From NCBI GenBank assembly GCA_020686985.1, contig JAJEPU010000027.1:1-45231 (forward strand): a stretch of DNA of 45,231 nucleotides. Reading direction: 5' to 3'. Source of the stretch: Brotaphodocola catenula (GTDB lineage Bacteria > Bacillota > Clostridia > Lachnospirales > Lachnospiraceae). The notes below the pieces were generated by a model. The model had not been told where the DNA came from and searched no databases. It worked only from the letters and a program-made list of their open reading frames with translations. This document shows positions 1-9,009 of the stretch, one piece after another (position 1 is the stretch's first letter; each line of letters opens with the position of its first letter). The position numbers and the translations under genes were made by a program.

Positions 1-117
1 GACGAAATTGACAAAAAAATATAAGCATTTATGCGGCTTACAGGGTATTTTTAGAGGAAAGAGGTGTCAAAGACCCGAATATTGTACCTCATATCAGATT
101 CAGATTCAAGTCGACCC

Positions 118-146
118 TTGAGGTTGATTTCTTTTTGTGTTACAAT
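118..146 (+). promoter_or_regulatory. Sigma-A promoter for the DUF4190 gene
   Basis: TTGAGG at 118-123 and TACAAT at 141-146 are separated by 17 bases, a near-consensus sigma-A promoter. It lies inside the longest possible reading of the downstream ORF and so argues for the start at 202 rather than the GTG at 64. Confidence 0.55.
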
Positions 147-201
147 GGCGATACTATTTTTACTAAATAATCAAGAACACATAAGAAAGGTATTTTATTT
201 C

Positions 202-552
202 ATGACACCATCTGAATCATCAAAATCTGCATTTCATATATGTGCCACAACCAGCCTGCTCTGCGGAATCCTCGGCATTTTTTCATTTTTCTACCCACCG
301 ATTCAGCTGATTTTCGGCTCCTCCGCACTGATTCTCGCCTACGTTTCAAAAAACAGCGGTTCCCTGCACGGCTCCGCAATCGCCGGAATCATTCTCGGAG
401 TCCTCTGCATCATCAGCAGTTTTGTAATTTTTAAAGAGTATATCTGGATCATGGATCTGCTCGACGATCCCGCTTCCTCGGCAGAGATCAAAGAAATGAT
501 TCAGACCTACCGCGATCTGATTGAGCAGGCACTCCCGCTTCCAACCACCTGA
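202..552 (+). CDS. DUF4190-type small membrane protein
   Basis: The protein has about 116 residues. An 8-10 residue polar N-terminus (MTPSESSKS) is followed by a hydrophobic segment (ICATTSLLCGILGIFSFF), a short loop, a second hydrophobic stretch ending in LAYVSKNSG, then GSAIAGIILGVLCIISSFVIF and an acidic soluble tail of about 35 residues. This layout of closely spaced helices joined by a Lys/Gly-rich turn matches the DUF4190 family, whose function is unknown. I chose ATG 202 because AGAAAGG lies about 11 bases upstream and a good promoter sits at 118-146. A GTG at 64 with AGAGGAAAG before it would add 46 residues and cannot be excluded. The gene stands alone with its own terminator. Confidence 0.6.
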   Translation: MTPSESSKSAFHICATTSLLCGILGIFSFFYPPIQLIFGSSALILAYVSKNSGSLHGSAIAGIILGVLCIISSFVIFKEYIWIMDLLDDPASSAEIKEMIQTYRDLIEQALPLPTT

Positions 553-667
553 CAAGATTTATTCAGGAACAATTTTCCCCACATTTCTTAATCAGAAAAT
601 CTGTCGGGAACATTTCACCCAAACTCAGAAAATCTATTAAATTTTTGTTATATCAAGGCAACAAAAA

Positions 668-719
668 ACACCGGCATTTTCCCTGAATTTATTACAGAGA
701 ATATGTCGGTGTCTTTTTT
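668..719 (+). terminator. Rho-independent terminator downstream of the DUF4190 gene
   Basis: ACACCGGCAT at 668-677 pairs with ATGTCGGTGT at 703-712 with one G-U pair. The stem continues inward as TTCCCTG/CAGAGAA with one mismatch and is followed by CTTTTTT. It lies about 115 bases after the stop codon. Confidence 0.75.
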
Positions 720-798
720 GAAAAAATTGAAAATGTGCAAATTTGAACTTACTCTATCTCATGTCCAGCTACGCCGTACACAGAGTCGGTCGTACACA

Positions 799-935
799 GG
801 TTGCAGAAGCGAGAAAGATTTCGCAAACCCGTGTGAGACGTCGGTGTTTAGGTCGCGTGTTTTGCGACCTTATGCACCGTTACGTCGAACCCGGAGTGCG
901 AACGCGTTTGCGGAACTTATCTCGCTGGCGCAACC
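799..935. repeat. Large imperfect inverted repeat with internal hairpin
   Basis: The arms at 799-835 and 899-935 match in 27 of 37 positions when one is reverse complemented. Shared blocks are GGTTGC, AGCGAGA and CGCAAAC. A smaller perfect hairpin, GGTCGC (851-856) with GCGACC (864-869), sits near the centre. The element fills most of the 553-950 gap between the DUF4190 terminator and the end of hom. An Arg-rich ORF crosses it but looks like a by-product of the repeat. It could be a MITE-like or REP-like element or a structured transcript; no second copy is seen in this window. Confidence 0.6.
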
Positions 936-950
936 GTAAACCGCGACTTT

Positions 951-2168
951 TTAGATTCTCGCGCGGATAAACTGAAGCACCTCTGCCTCTAACTCTGCCT
1001 TCTTCGCCATAAACGAAGCCTCCGGCATCTCATCGGTCACGAACGCAAACTCTCCGGTTCCGTCGAGAACAATCTTCTCAACCTCTCCGAATGCCTCCTC
1101 AACCGTCTTCTCCTTGTCTGCAAGCGTACCTGCGACACGAACAAAGTAGCGATGACGAGAAGAAAGCATCGGCTCAATCTCAAGACGCTTTGCATCCCAG
1201 CCAAGACGAACATTGCTCTTCAGATTCTGTGCTTCCTCAATGATATCTGCGACAACGGCACTTGCAGTCGGGAGCTTTCCTGCACCACTTCCGTAGTACA
1301 TCGAAGTTCCGAGCATATTGCCCTCGACGAGAATTCCATTAAATACATCGCTGACCATATACAGCGGATGATCCTTTCCGATCATCACCGGTGCTACCCA
1401 TGCATGCACCTTATCGCCGTCAATCTGGCTCGTTCCAAACAGCTTCACGGAAGCGCCCATCTTCTCTGCATAGCGGAAATCCACATCCGTGATCTTCGTG
1501 ATTCCCTCGGTGTAGATGTCCTCGTAGTTGACCTCATGACCGGTTGCCATAGCCGTCAGGATTGCGATCTTACGGCAGGTATCATGACCCTCCACATCTG
1601 CCTCCGGATTGCGCTCTGCATAGCCAAGATCCTGTGCCTCTTTGAGAGCAGACTCAAACGTTGCTCCACACTTATCCATCTTCGTCAGGATATAGTTCGT
1701 CGTGCCGTTTAAGATTCCGGTGATCTCCTCGATCTTCTCTCCATTCAGGCAACGATACAGAGGGCGGATGATAGGAATACCGCCTCCCACGCTCGCCTCA
1801 AACATGAAGTTTACGGATTTCTCGCGTGCGATCTCGAGAAGCTCAGTACCGTAAGCTGCGACAAGTGCCTTGTTGGAAGTCGTCACATTTTTTCCTGCAA
1901 GCAGACATGCCTTTACGAACGGATAAGACGGATTGAGACCTCCCATCGTCTCCACTACGATGCTGACCTCCGGATCTTCCTCGATCACCTTGAAATCATG
2001 GATGATCTTGTCTGCAACCGGGCTGTCCGGAAAATCTCTCAGATCCAATACATACTTTAATGCAACTTCCTCACCGACTGCCTCTGCAATCTTCTCTCTG
2101 TTCTGCTCAAGAACCTCCGCAACACCGGAACCGATTGTGCCATAACCCATGATTGCTACCTGTATCAT
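951..2168 (-). CDS. hom: Homoserine dehydrogenase
   Basis: This 405-residue protein catalyses the NAD(P)H-dependent reduction of aspartate semialdehyde to homoserine, the branch point to threonine and methionine. The N-terminus carries the Rossmann motif GYGTIGSG at about residues 8-15. The family signature around AEADVEGHDTCRKIAIL, here with NPEADVEGHD, lies near residues 190-200, and the C-terminal 70 residues (YFVRVAGT onward) form the regulatory ACT-like region. Length is typical for Firmicutes. ATG 2168 is followed directly by the Rossmann strand. It lies 38 bases downstream of the ACT-domain gene on the same strand, a pairing common in Clostridia, so both are probably co-transcribed. 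Confidence 0.95.
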   Translation of the reverse strand: MIQVAIMGYGTIGSGVAEVLEQNREKIAEAVGEEVALKYVLDLRDFPDSPVADKIIHDFKVIEEDPEVSIVVETMGGLNPSYPFVKACLLAGKNVTTSNKALVAAYGTELLEIAREKSVNFMFEASVGGGIPIIRPLYRCLNGEKIEEITGILNGTTNYILTKMDKCGATFESALKEAQDLGYAERNPEADVEGHDTCRKIAILTAMATGHEVNYEDIYTEGITKITDVDFRYAEKMGASVKLFGTSQIDGDKVHAWVAPVMIGKDHPLYMVSDVFNGILVEGNMLGTSMYYGSGAGKLPTASAVVADIIEEAQNLKSNVRLGWDAKRLEIEPMLSSRHRYFVRVAGTLADKEKTVEEAFGEVEKIVLDGTGEFAFVTDEMPEASFMAKKAELEAEVLQFIRARI

Positions 2169-2206
2169 TGTCTCTTCCTCACTTTTCTCTGGTTTTCCCA
2201 GCCCGC

Positions 2207-2653
2207 TTATTCTCTGGCCAGAATCTTAACGTAATGAATGCCCTGCTGTTCTTCAATCTCTTCCACCATCTTCGACACATTTCCGGTGTTGGATTTAACT
2301 TCGACAGACAGAGTCAGCGTCGCCACGCCGTTGACGGGAATACTCTGGTGAATCGTAAGAATGTTCGCCTTATAAACTGCTACAATGTGGAGCAGATCGG
2401 AGAGGAGTCCCTGCTCATCATCCATCTGAACCACAAATGTGACTGTTTTTCCCTTTGTGTTGTCATAGAACGGAAAAATATCATCCTTGTACTTGTAAAA
2501 AGAGCTACGGCTCAAACCGACCCGCTCTGTGGCATCCTGTACCGTCAGCGCCCGTTCCGATTCGAGAAGCCTTTTCGCCTCCACAACCTTCAACAGTACT
2601 TCTGGCACCGCTTTCTGCTTTACCACAAAATACTTGCTCTTTTCTTCTGCCAT
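2207..2653 (-). CDS. pheB: ACT domain-containing protein, UPF0735/PheB family
   Basis: The 148-residue protein has a helix-turn-helix-like N-terminal half (TVQDATERVGLSRSSFYKYKD, about residues 37-57). A C-terminal ACT domain follows (VTFVVQMDDEQGLLSDLLHIV...ILTIHQSIPVNGVATLTLSVEV, about 70-135). This is the architecture of the UPF0735/PheB family, found next to hom or pheA in Firmicutes. The role is presumed regulatory sensing of an amino acid, but the ligand is not established by this sequence. It is the first gene of the hom transcription unit, and GGAGG lies just upstream of the ATG. Confidence 0.85.
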   Translation of the reverse strand: MAEEKSKYFVVKQKAVPEVLLKVVEAKRLLESERALTVQDATERVGLSRSSFYKYKDDIFPFYDNTKGKTVTFVVQMDDEQGLLSDLLHIVAVYKANILTIHQSIPVNGVATLTLSVEVKSNTGNVSKMVEEIEEQQGIHYVKILARE

Positions 2654-2719
2654 CTCTGATTTCCTCCGTCGTTTGTTCGTGTAACAAGCACACTTGTGCT
2701 CATGTGGAAGATATTAGCA

Positions 2720-2766
2720 CAAAAAGAAACAGGATGCAAGCATTTTATAACATGCACCCTGTTTTT
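2720..2766 (-). terminator. Terminator after prfB
   Basis: AAACAGGATGCA (2727-2738) pairs with TGCACCCTGTTT (2753-2764) with one mismatch. On the minus strand the stem is followed by TTTCTTTTTG. A T-run on the plus side means it may work both ways. It ends the secA-prfB direction before the ACT-hom unit. Confidence 0.7.
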
Positions 2767-2807
2767 CCGTTACATTCCGATCCACTCGTATTATCGTTTT
2801 AATCTTC

Positions 2808-3945
2808 TTAGTCCTCGGAAGCCGTTCTTCGATCCGGACATCCCAGGCTCAACCAGCGCAGGTATGCACTGATAAACGGATCAAGCTCTCCATCGAGAAC
2901 CGCACTCACATTTCCGGTCTCCTCACCGGTACGCAGGTCCTTGACCATCGTGTACGGCTGAAGTACATAGGAACGGATCTGGCTTCCCCAGCCGTTCTCC
3001 ATGACCTCTCCTCGAATATCAGAGAGTTTCTCCGCATTCTCCTGCTGTTTGAGCATATACAGCTTTGCCTTCAGCATCTGCATCGCCTTGTCCTTGTTCT
3101 GGAACTGGGAACGCTCATTCTGGCACTGTACCACGATTCCTGTCGGAAGATGCGTGATACGGATTGCAGAAGACGTCTTATTGATGTGCTGGCCACCGGC
3201 ACCGCTCGAACGATAGGTATCGATTCGCAGATCATCCGGATTGATATCGACATCGAGATCCTCCTCGATATCCGGCATCACATCACAGGAAACAAACGAG
3301 GTCTGACGCTTGCCTGCCGCATTGAACGGGGAGATGCGCACAAGACGGTGCACACCTCGCTCGGACTTCAAATATCCGAACGCATTCTCTCCGTTGATCT
3401 GAATCGTCACCGACTTGATTCCTGCCTCATCGCCGTCGAGATAGTCGAGAACTTCGGTCTTGAAGCCCATCTTGTCTGCCCAACGACAGTACATGCGGTA
3501 GAGCATCCCACACCAGTCACAGGACTCGGTTCCACCCGCACCGGCATTCAGGCGCAGGATCGCATTGTAGCGATCATACTCGCCGGAAAGCAGGGTCTCC
3601 ATGCGGAGCTTCTCGAGGTTGTGCTCAAGCTCGGCAAGCATCTCCTCAATCTCCGGAATCACGGATGCATCATTCTCCTCATTTCCCATCTCAATCATGA
3701 CCTGGATATCCTCATACTGCTGTTCCAGCCCATGATAAAGTTCTACGGTGTCCTTGAGATTCTTGGCTTCCTGCACGAGCTTTGCAGAGCGCTCTGCGTT
3801 ATCCCAGAATCCCGGCTCCTCCATAGATTTGTCTAACTCATCGATTCGTCTGACCTTGTTATCCAGGTCAAAGTGAATCCCTCACTTCCACTAATGGTTT
3901 TTCGAATGTTGATAACTTGTACTTGTACGGATCAAGCTCGACCAT
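2808..3945 (-). CDS. prfB: Peptide chain release factor 2, with +1 programmed frameshift
   Basis: RF2 terminates translation at UGA and UAA. The tripeptide specificity motif SPF (in VRISPFN) and the catalytic GGQ (SSGAGGQHINK) are both present. The gene is read in two frames. ATG 3945 opens 25 codons that end at CTT followed by an in-frame TGA at 3870-3868. A +1 shift at CTT|T continues as GAC (Leu-Asp-Leu-Asp-Asn-Lys) into the long frame, giving about 378 residues. The purine-rich GAGGGA just upstream of CTTTGA acts as the internal Shine-Dalgarno. This is the classic autoregulatory RF2 site: when RF2 is scarce the ribosome pauses at UGA and shifts. It follows secA on the same strand. Confidence 0.95.
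3867..3882 (-). promoter_or_regulatory. RF2 recoding site (CTTTGAC)
   Basis: Frame 0 reads GTG AGG GAT TCA CTT TGA. The +1 reading CTT-GAC joins the N-terminal 25 codons to the main frame. The slippery codon, the UGA and an upstream SD-like GAGG sit in the arrangement known for RF2 autoregulation. Confidence 0.9.
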
Positions 3946-4030
3946 TGTGTCACCCACTTTCATTCTTATATTTTTTAATCAATTTTTAAAACAATTTCCA
4001 AAGCGCTTCTGGCTTTCTGATGTTCCGATT

Positions 4031-4062
4031 TTCTAATCTTCTAACCTTCTAATCTTCTAACG
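4031..4062. repeat. Four tandem 8-mers after secA
   Basis: TTCTAATC, TTCTAACC, TTCTAATC and TTCTAACG follow one another without gaps, just beyond the secA stop. No function is apparent, and it may be a slippage-prone spacer. Confidence 0.7.
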
Positions 4063-4070
4063 ATTATTTC

Positions 4071-6641
4071 TTACACCAGTTTTCTTCCACAGCACTGCTT
4101 ATACTTCTTACCGCTTCCGCACGGGCACGGATCATTCGGGTAAATCTTCTGCTCTTCTCTCTTCTTCGGAGCCTGAACAGCAGACTCATCACGGTTCGTT
4201 CCTGTTACCTTTGCAGCCGGCTCACGCTCAAGCTTCTGCTCAACACGGATGTGGAACAGGATGCGAACGGTCTCCTCGGTGATTGCAGCCGTCATTGCCT
4301 CGAACATCTCGTATGCGCTCATCTTGTACTCGACAACCGGATCACGCTGACCATAGGCCTGCAGACCGATTCCCTCACGAAGCTGATCCATATCGTCGAT
4401 GTGGTTCATCCACTTGTTGTCGATAACCTTTAACAGAACGACACGCTCGATCTCACGCACCTGCTCGGCATCCGGGAACTGTGCTTCCTTCTCCTCGTAG
4501 AGCTTGATTGCCTCTTCCTTGAGCATATGCTTGAGCTCGTTCTTCTTGCTGACCGGATGGTTCTCCTCATTGATCGGCTGAAGCGGGATCACCGGAGTCA
4601 GCAGGTTGTTAAGCTCTGCCCAATCCCAGTCAGAGACACTCTGCTCATCAGAGATCGACATATCCACTGCATTCTCCACAATATCAGTGATCATCTTCAG
4701 AACGAGATCACGCATGTTGTCGCCGTCAAGAACTTTCCGGCGCTCTGCGTAAATGATCTCACGCTGTTCGTTGTTGACCTCATCGTACTTGAGCAGGTTC
4801 TCACGCAGACCGTAGTTGTTCGTCTCGATCTTCATCTGAGCCTTCTCGATCGCACTTGAGAGCATCTTATGCTCGATCTGCTCGCCCTCCGGAACACCGA
4901 GAGCCTCAAACATCTTCATCAGACGCTCAGAACCGAACAGACGCATCAGATCATCCTCAAGAGAGATGTAGAAACGGGACTCACCCGGATCTCCCTGACG
5001 ACCGGAACGACCACGGAGCTGGTTATCGATTCGTCTCGACTCGTGACGCTCCGTACCGATTACCTTCAGTCCGCCTGCTTTTCTTGCATCTTCATCCAGC
5101 TTAATATCGGTACCACGACCTGCCATGTTCGTCGCGATCGTGACTGCTCCATGAATACCTGCATCTGCAACGATCTCTGCCTCGAGCTCATGGAACTTCG
5201 CATTCAGAACTTTATGCTGAATTCCGCGCTTCTTGAGCATCTTGCTCAAAAGCTCAGAAGTCTCGATTGTGATCGTGCCGACCAAAACCGGCTGTCCCTT
5301 TGCGTGTGCTTCCTCAACCTCTTTGACAACGGCATCGAATTTTTCTTTCTTGGTCTTATAAACTGCATCCTCGTGATCGATACGCTGTACCGGACGGTTC
5401 GTCGGGATTGCGATTGCATCCATTCCGTAAGTGTTACGGAACTCCTTCTCCTCGGTCAGAGCCGTACCGGTCATACCGGATTTCTTCTTGAACTTGTTAA
5501 AGAAGTTCTGGAAGGTGATTGTCGCAAGCGTCTTGCTCTCACGGCGAACATTTACATGCTCCTTCGCCTCGATTGCCTGATGCAGACCATCGGAATAACG
5601 ACGCCCCGGCATGATACGTCCGGTAAACTCATCGACGATCAGAACCTCATCATCTTTTACAACATAGTCCTTATCGCGGTGCATCAGGTAGTTTGCACGC
5701 AGTGCGAGGATGATGTTGTGCTGGATCTCCAGATTCTCCGGATCTGCAAGGTTCTCAATATGGAAATATTCCTCGACCTTGCGCACACCTTCCTCCGTCA
5801 GGTTTACAACCTTATCCTTCTCATTGACGATGAAGTCACCGGTCTCCTCGATGTCTTCGCCCATGATCGCATTCATCTTTGTGAACTCGCCGGAAGCCTC
5901 GCCCTTCTCGAGCTGATGAGCCAGAACGTCACAGACCTCATACAGCTTCGTGGACTTACCGCTCTGACCGGAAATGATCAGCGGAGTTCTCGCCTCATCG
6001 ATCAGGACAGAGTCAACCTCATCGATGATCGCATACTCAAGACCTCTTAAAACCATCTGCTCCTTGTAGATTGCCATGTTGTCACGCAGATAGTCGAAAC
6101 CGAGCTCGTTGTTCGTTACATAGGTGATATCGCAGGCATATGCCTTCTTACGCTCCTCAGAGTTCATCGGGTTTAAGACGATACCAACACTCAGTCCCAA
6201 GAACTCGTGAACCTGTCCCATCCACTCCGCATCTCGCTTTGCCAGATAGTCGTTGACGGTGACAATGTGAACGCCCTTTCCTGTCAGTGCATTTAAATAT
6301 GCCGGAGCGGTCGACACGAGCGTCTTACCTTCACCGGTTCTCATCTCTGCGATACGTCCCTGGTGAAGAACGATACCACCGATGAGCTGTACCGGATAAT
6401 GCTCCATCTTCAGCACTCGCTTTGCAGCTTCACGGACAGTTGCAAATGCCTCCGGCAGAAGATCATCAAGAGTCTCTCCGTTTGCCAGTCGCTCTTTAAA
6501 AATACGGGTGTTGTCGCGCAACTGCTCATCCGTAAGCTCTCCCATCTTGGGCCTCAGCGCCTCAATCTTGTCCACAATCGGATAAATCATCTTGAGTTCC
6601 CGCTCGCTGTGGGTGCCAAATAATTTCTCTATGAGATTCAT
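4071..6641 (-). CDS. secA: Protein translocase ATPase SecA
   Basis: The 856-residue ATPase drives preproteins through SecYEG at the cytoplasmic face of the membrane. Walker A MRTGEGKT lies at residues 100-107, and DEVD (Walker B) at 207-210 is followed by [10 protein letters not shown]. The IRA/helicase motif GRGTDI and the [13 protein letters not shown] box follow. The last 22 residues hold the zinc-binding SEC-C motif ([13 protein letters not shown]). Length is normal for a Firmicute SecA without inserts. It heads the secA-prfB unit, with AGGAGA about 10 bases before the ATG and a promoter at 6682-6709. Confidence 0.98.
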   Translation of the reverse strand: MNLIEKLFGTHSERELKMIYPIVDKIEALRPKMGELTDEQLRDNTRIFKERLANGETLDDLLPEAFATVREAAKRVLKMEHYPVQLIGGIVLHQGRIAEMRTGEGKTLVSTAPAYLNALTGKGVHIVTVNDYLAKRDAEWMGQVHEFLGLSVGIVLNPMNSEERKKAYACDITYVTNNELGFDYLRDNMAIYKEQMVLRGLEYAIIDEVDSVLIDEARTPLIISGQSGKSTKLYEVCDVLAHQLEKGEASGEFTKMNAIMGEDIEETGDFIVNEKDKVVNLTEEGVRKVEEYFHIENLADPENLEIQHNIILALRANYLMHRDKDYVVKDDEVLIVDEFTGRIMPGRRYSDGLHQAIEAKEHVNVRRESKTLATITFQNFFNKFKKKSGMTGTALTEEKEFRNTYGMDAIAIPTNRPVQRIDHEDAVYKTKKEKFDAVVKEVEEAHAKGQPVLVGTITIETSELLSKMLKKRGIQHKVLNAKFHELEAEIVADAGIHGAVTIATNMAGRGTDIKLDEDARKAGGLKVIGTERHESRRIDNQLRGRSGRQGDPGESRFYISLEDDLMRLFGSERLMKMFEALGVPEGEQIEHKMLSSAIEKAQMKIETNNYGLRENLLKYDEVNNEQREIIYAERRKVLDGDNMRDLVLKMITDIVENAVDMSISDEQSVSDWDWAELNNLLTPVIPLQPINEENHPVSKKNELKHMLKEEAIKLYEEKEAQFPDAEQVREIERVVLLKVIDNKWMNHIDDMDQLREGIGLQAYGQRDPVVEYKMSAYEMFEAMTAAITEETVRILFHIRVEQKLEREPAAKVTGTNRDESAVQAPKKREEQKIYPNDPCPCGSGKKYKQCCGRKLV

Positions 6642-6681
6642 AAATTCTGTCTCCTAAACATTTTTCTTTCCAGCCAGACAA

Positions 6682-6709
6682 GATATAATCTGACCCATTT
6701 TACAGTCAA
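6682..6709 (-). promoter_or_regulatory. Promoter for secA
   Basis: Read on the minus strand, TTGACT (6709-6704) and TATATC (6687-6682) are separated by 16 bases, about 40 bases upstream of the secA start. Confidence 0.55.
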
Positions 6710-7006
6710 TCCTAGTCATTGTAACACTAACCCTCGATTTATTCAAGTTTTCCCCCTCCACTTCACAAAAAATTAACCTCTTTTTTGATCCGTTTTCCAC
6801 TCCTTTCTCCTAGTTTTCCCACTTTTCCACCAAAATAAGGCAGAAGCAAAACGGAAATGAAACAGAAAATCAAACTTTTCTTTCCAAATCTATCCCTCAC
6901 TTCCGCATTTTTACAGGTTATATTTTTTCAATATTTTTTCTTATATAGAAATATTTCTATTTATATTTTTTTAAGAATAATTGTCACAACAATTTGTGTA
7001 TTCTGG

Positions 7007-7035
7007 TTGAATTTTTCGGACTTGTGTGCTATACT
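7007..7035 (+). promoter_or_regulatory. Promoter for hpf
   Basis: TTGAAT at 7007-7012 and TATACT at 7030-7035 have a 17-base spacer, 31 bases upstream of the hpf ATG. The AT-rich stretch 6710-7000 between the divergent secA and hpf promoters shows no other convincing signal. Confidence 0.6.
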
Positions 7036-7066
7036 GGAGTCATCTCAAAAGAAGGAGCTGATGACT

Positions 7067-7597
7067 ATGCGTTATACTATTACAGGAAGAAACATCGATG
7101 TGACTCCGGGTCTGCGGGCAGCAGTAGAAGAAAAGATTGGAAAGCTCGATCGCTATTTTAATCCGGACACAGAGGTAATCGTCACTCTCAGCGTGCAGAA
7201 AGGCAAACAGAAAATCGAAGTTACGATCCCGGTTAAGGGAACTATGATCCGTGCGGAAGAATCCAGCAGTGATATGTACGTCTCCATCGATCTGGTAGAA
7301 GAGATCATCGAGCGTCAGATGAAAAAATATAAGAACAAACTGATCGACAAGAAGCAGAGCGCAATGGCATTCTCAGATCTGTTCATCAACGAGGAGTTTG
7401 ATACCGATGACGAGATCAACATCGTGAAGACCAAACGCTTCGCAGTAAAGCCGATGGACCCGGAAGAGGCTTGTGTGCAGATGGAGCTGCTTGGTCACAG
7501 CTTCTATGTATTCCTGAATGCAGAGACCGAACAGGTTAATGTGGTATACAAGAGAAAGAATAACACCTATGGTCTGATTGAGCCGGAATTTGAGTAA
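7067..7597 (+). CDS. hpf: Long-form ribosome hibernation promoting factor
   Basis: The 176-residue protein binds the 30S decoding centre and, through its C-terminal domain, pairs ribosomes into inactive 100S dimers in stationary phase. The N-terminal S30AE domain spans about residues 1-100 (MRYTITGRNIDVTPGLRAA at the start). A charged linker follows, then the dimerisation domain (about 118-176) with EACVQMELLGHSFYVFLNAET and a typical VVYKRKNNTYGLIEPE end. GAAGGAG at 7051-7057 fits ATG 7067 (9 bases) better than ATG 7061. A longer reading from 6857 crosses the promoter and is rejected. Confidence 0.93.
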   Translation: MRYTITGRNIDVTPGLRAAVEEKIGKLDRYFNPDTEVIVTLSVQKGKQKIEVTIPVKGTMIRAEESSSDMYVSIDLVEEIIERQMKKYKNKLIDKKQSAMAFSDLFINEEFDTDDEINIVKTKRFAVKPMDPEEACVQMELLGHSFYVFLNAETEQVNVVYKRKNNTYGLIEPEFE

Positions 7598-7690
7598 TCA
7601 TCATTCCACTTCATCAGATTCAGAAAACCAGGTTAAAACCAGATTCCAAAAGGATTCGATTAAGATCCGGTTCGTGAAAAACTAAATTCA

Positions 7691-7730
7691 AGAAAAATTC
7701 GAGGAGGTGCAAGCGCACCTCCTCGTTATC
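7691..7730 (-). terminator. Strong hairpin between hpf and the acyltransferase
   Basis: An uninterrupted 11-base stem (7700-7710 with 7715-7725) and a 4-base AAGC loop lie between two convergent genes. On the minus strand the stem is followed by GAATTTTTCTT, making it a good terminator for the acyltransferase. The plus side has only TTATCGTT, so hpf may use it less efficiently. Confidence 0.75.
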
Positions 7731-7731
7731 G

Positions 7732-9000
7732 TTAGATCAGCTTTCTGACCCATATCCTTCGCTCTCCCAAACATGCCATCCCCCACGCAAAAATCAGCAT
7801 CGGGATAAAGATGCAGAGCATAATATTTTTCTCCGTCAACGGCAGAGGATTGATCTTTGCCGTCCACGAGAAGAAATAAAAGAAATAAAAGTGAGACAAA
7901 TACACCCACTCGCTCATCGCTCTGAGTCTCGTGAAAAGTTTCCAGTCCGGCAGACGCAAAGAGAGCGCCGACTCGGTCAGGAAAAAGGCGGTCGGGGCAG
8001 CGGAAATCACGATGTTGATATTTCCGCAGTGCGTGACCTCCTTTTTCATCACCCAGCAAAAGAAGACTGCCAGCGCAAAGGATACAAAAAACGGCAGATT
8101 TCTCTTTTTCTTCGCAAAAACAAGGCCGAGGCACACATAAAAACTTCCGTAAAAAATTCCGTTTCTCATCGTCATGCAGTGCTGTCCGTAGAGATCGATC
8201 AGGTTCTGGATCTTCTGCGGAAGCATCGCTGTAAAATACCAGTTATCGCCGAGACACCCTGCCAGAAACAGCGCACCGGTCACAATCAGCGCCGGTGTGA
8301 CGTAGCGCGCGCCGAGCGACACGCACCAGACAATCAAGCATGCGGTAATCAGCGCCGGCAGATACCAGAGCTGGGCGATCGTGCTCGAGAAGAAGAACGA
8401 GCGGATATAGAAAATCACGCTCTCCTTGATCGTCGCAGTTCCGTGGTACCAGTTGTAAATATCAATCGGCCAGTAGATCACGCACCAGAGCACATAGAGT
8501 TTTAAAATTCGCCAACAGTATTTATAAACCTGTCTCCATCCGCCCTTTTTGACGGAATCTGAGCGACTGCGACTGCTTCCACTGACTCCTGATTTTCCTG
8601 TTTTCGACGGATCTGAGGTTCGATTTGCTAACTCTCTCTGAGCAGAGGATGAGGAGACTCTTCTCTGCTGTTTTCTGCGACTTCTTCCGCGTCTAGATTC
8701 CTCATTTCCACTTCCACTCTCGATTTCGTTTCGATCTCTTCCGTTTCCAATTTCCGTTTCCTTTTTCTTTCCTGATCGCTCCCCCGCGGTTCTCTCAGTC
8801 CCGCAGATTTTCCGAAACAGAAGAAATCCGGCGACGGTAAAGAAAAACGGCACTGCCAGATTGGAGAGCCACGAGCCGACGGTCAACCGCCACAGGCTCT
8901 CCTGCGCATAAAACACCTGAATCATATGGCGACCGGCGACAAGAAGGGCAAGAATAAACTTTACAACATCAACACCATAGTACTGTTTTTTCTGCTCCAT
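7732..9000 (-). CDS. Acyltransferase 3 family membrane protein with charged insertion
   Basis: This 422-residue polytopic protein resembles OatA/Acyltransferase_3 enzymes that move acetyl groups onto cell-surface glycans. Helix 1 begins DVVKFILALLVAGRHMIQVF and contains the Arg-His typical of the family active site. At least nine further hydrophobic segments follow. Odd feature: about 80 residues (roughly 68-150) between the second and third helices are a low-complexity block rich in Arg, Ser, Glu and Gly. The start lies 9 bases after the NlpC/P60 stop with GGGGGAGG in between, so the two are translationally coupled. Acting on peptidoglycan is an inference from this pairing; the substrate is unknown. 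Confidence 0.75.
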   Translation of the reverse strand: MEQKKQYYGVDVVKFILALLVAGRHMIQVFYAQESLWRLTVGSWLSNLAVPFFFTVAGFLLFRKICGTERTAGERSGKKKETEIGNGRDRNEIESGSGNEESRRGRSRRKQQRRVSSSSAQRELANRTSDPSKTGKSGVSGSSRSRSDSVKKGGWRQVYKYCWRILKLYVLWCVIYWPIDIYNWYHGTATIKESVIFYIRSFFFSSTIAQLWYLPALITACLIVWCVSLGARYVTPALIVTGALFLAGCLGDNWYFTAMLPQKIQNLIDLYGQHCMTMRNGIFYGSFYVCLGLVFAKKKRNLPFFVSFALAVFFCWVMKKEVTHCGNINIVISAAPTAFFLTESALSLRLPDWKLFTRLRAMSEWVYLSHFYFFYFFSWTAKINPLPLTEKNIMLCIFIPMLIFAWGMACLGERRIWVRKLI

Positions 9001-9009
9001 GCCTCCCCC

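Noticed and set aside
743-970. Arg-rich ORFs over the inverted repeat
   Set aside because: They follow from the repeat sequence and lack RBS and family features; they also run into the end of hom.
4031-4062. CRISPR-like repeat
   Set aside because: The units are only 8 bases long and contiguous with no spacers; no cas genes are present in the window.
4869-6050. 393-codon ORF antisense to secA
   Set aside because: It is the shadow of secA codons; SecA is unambiguous.
6857-7066. N-terminal extension of hpf
   Set aside because: The added residues are AT-rich, cross the sigma-A promoter at 7007-7035, and the RBS at 7051-7057 serves the later ATG.
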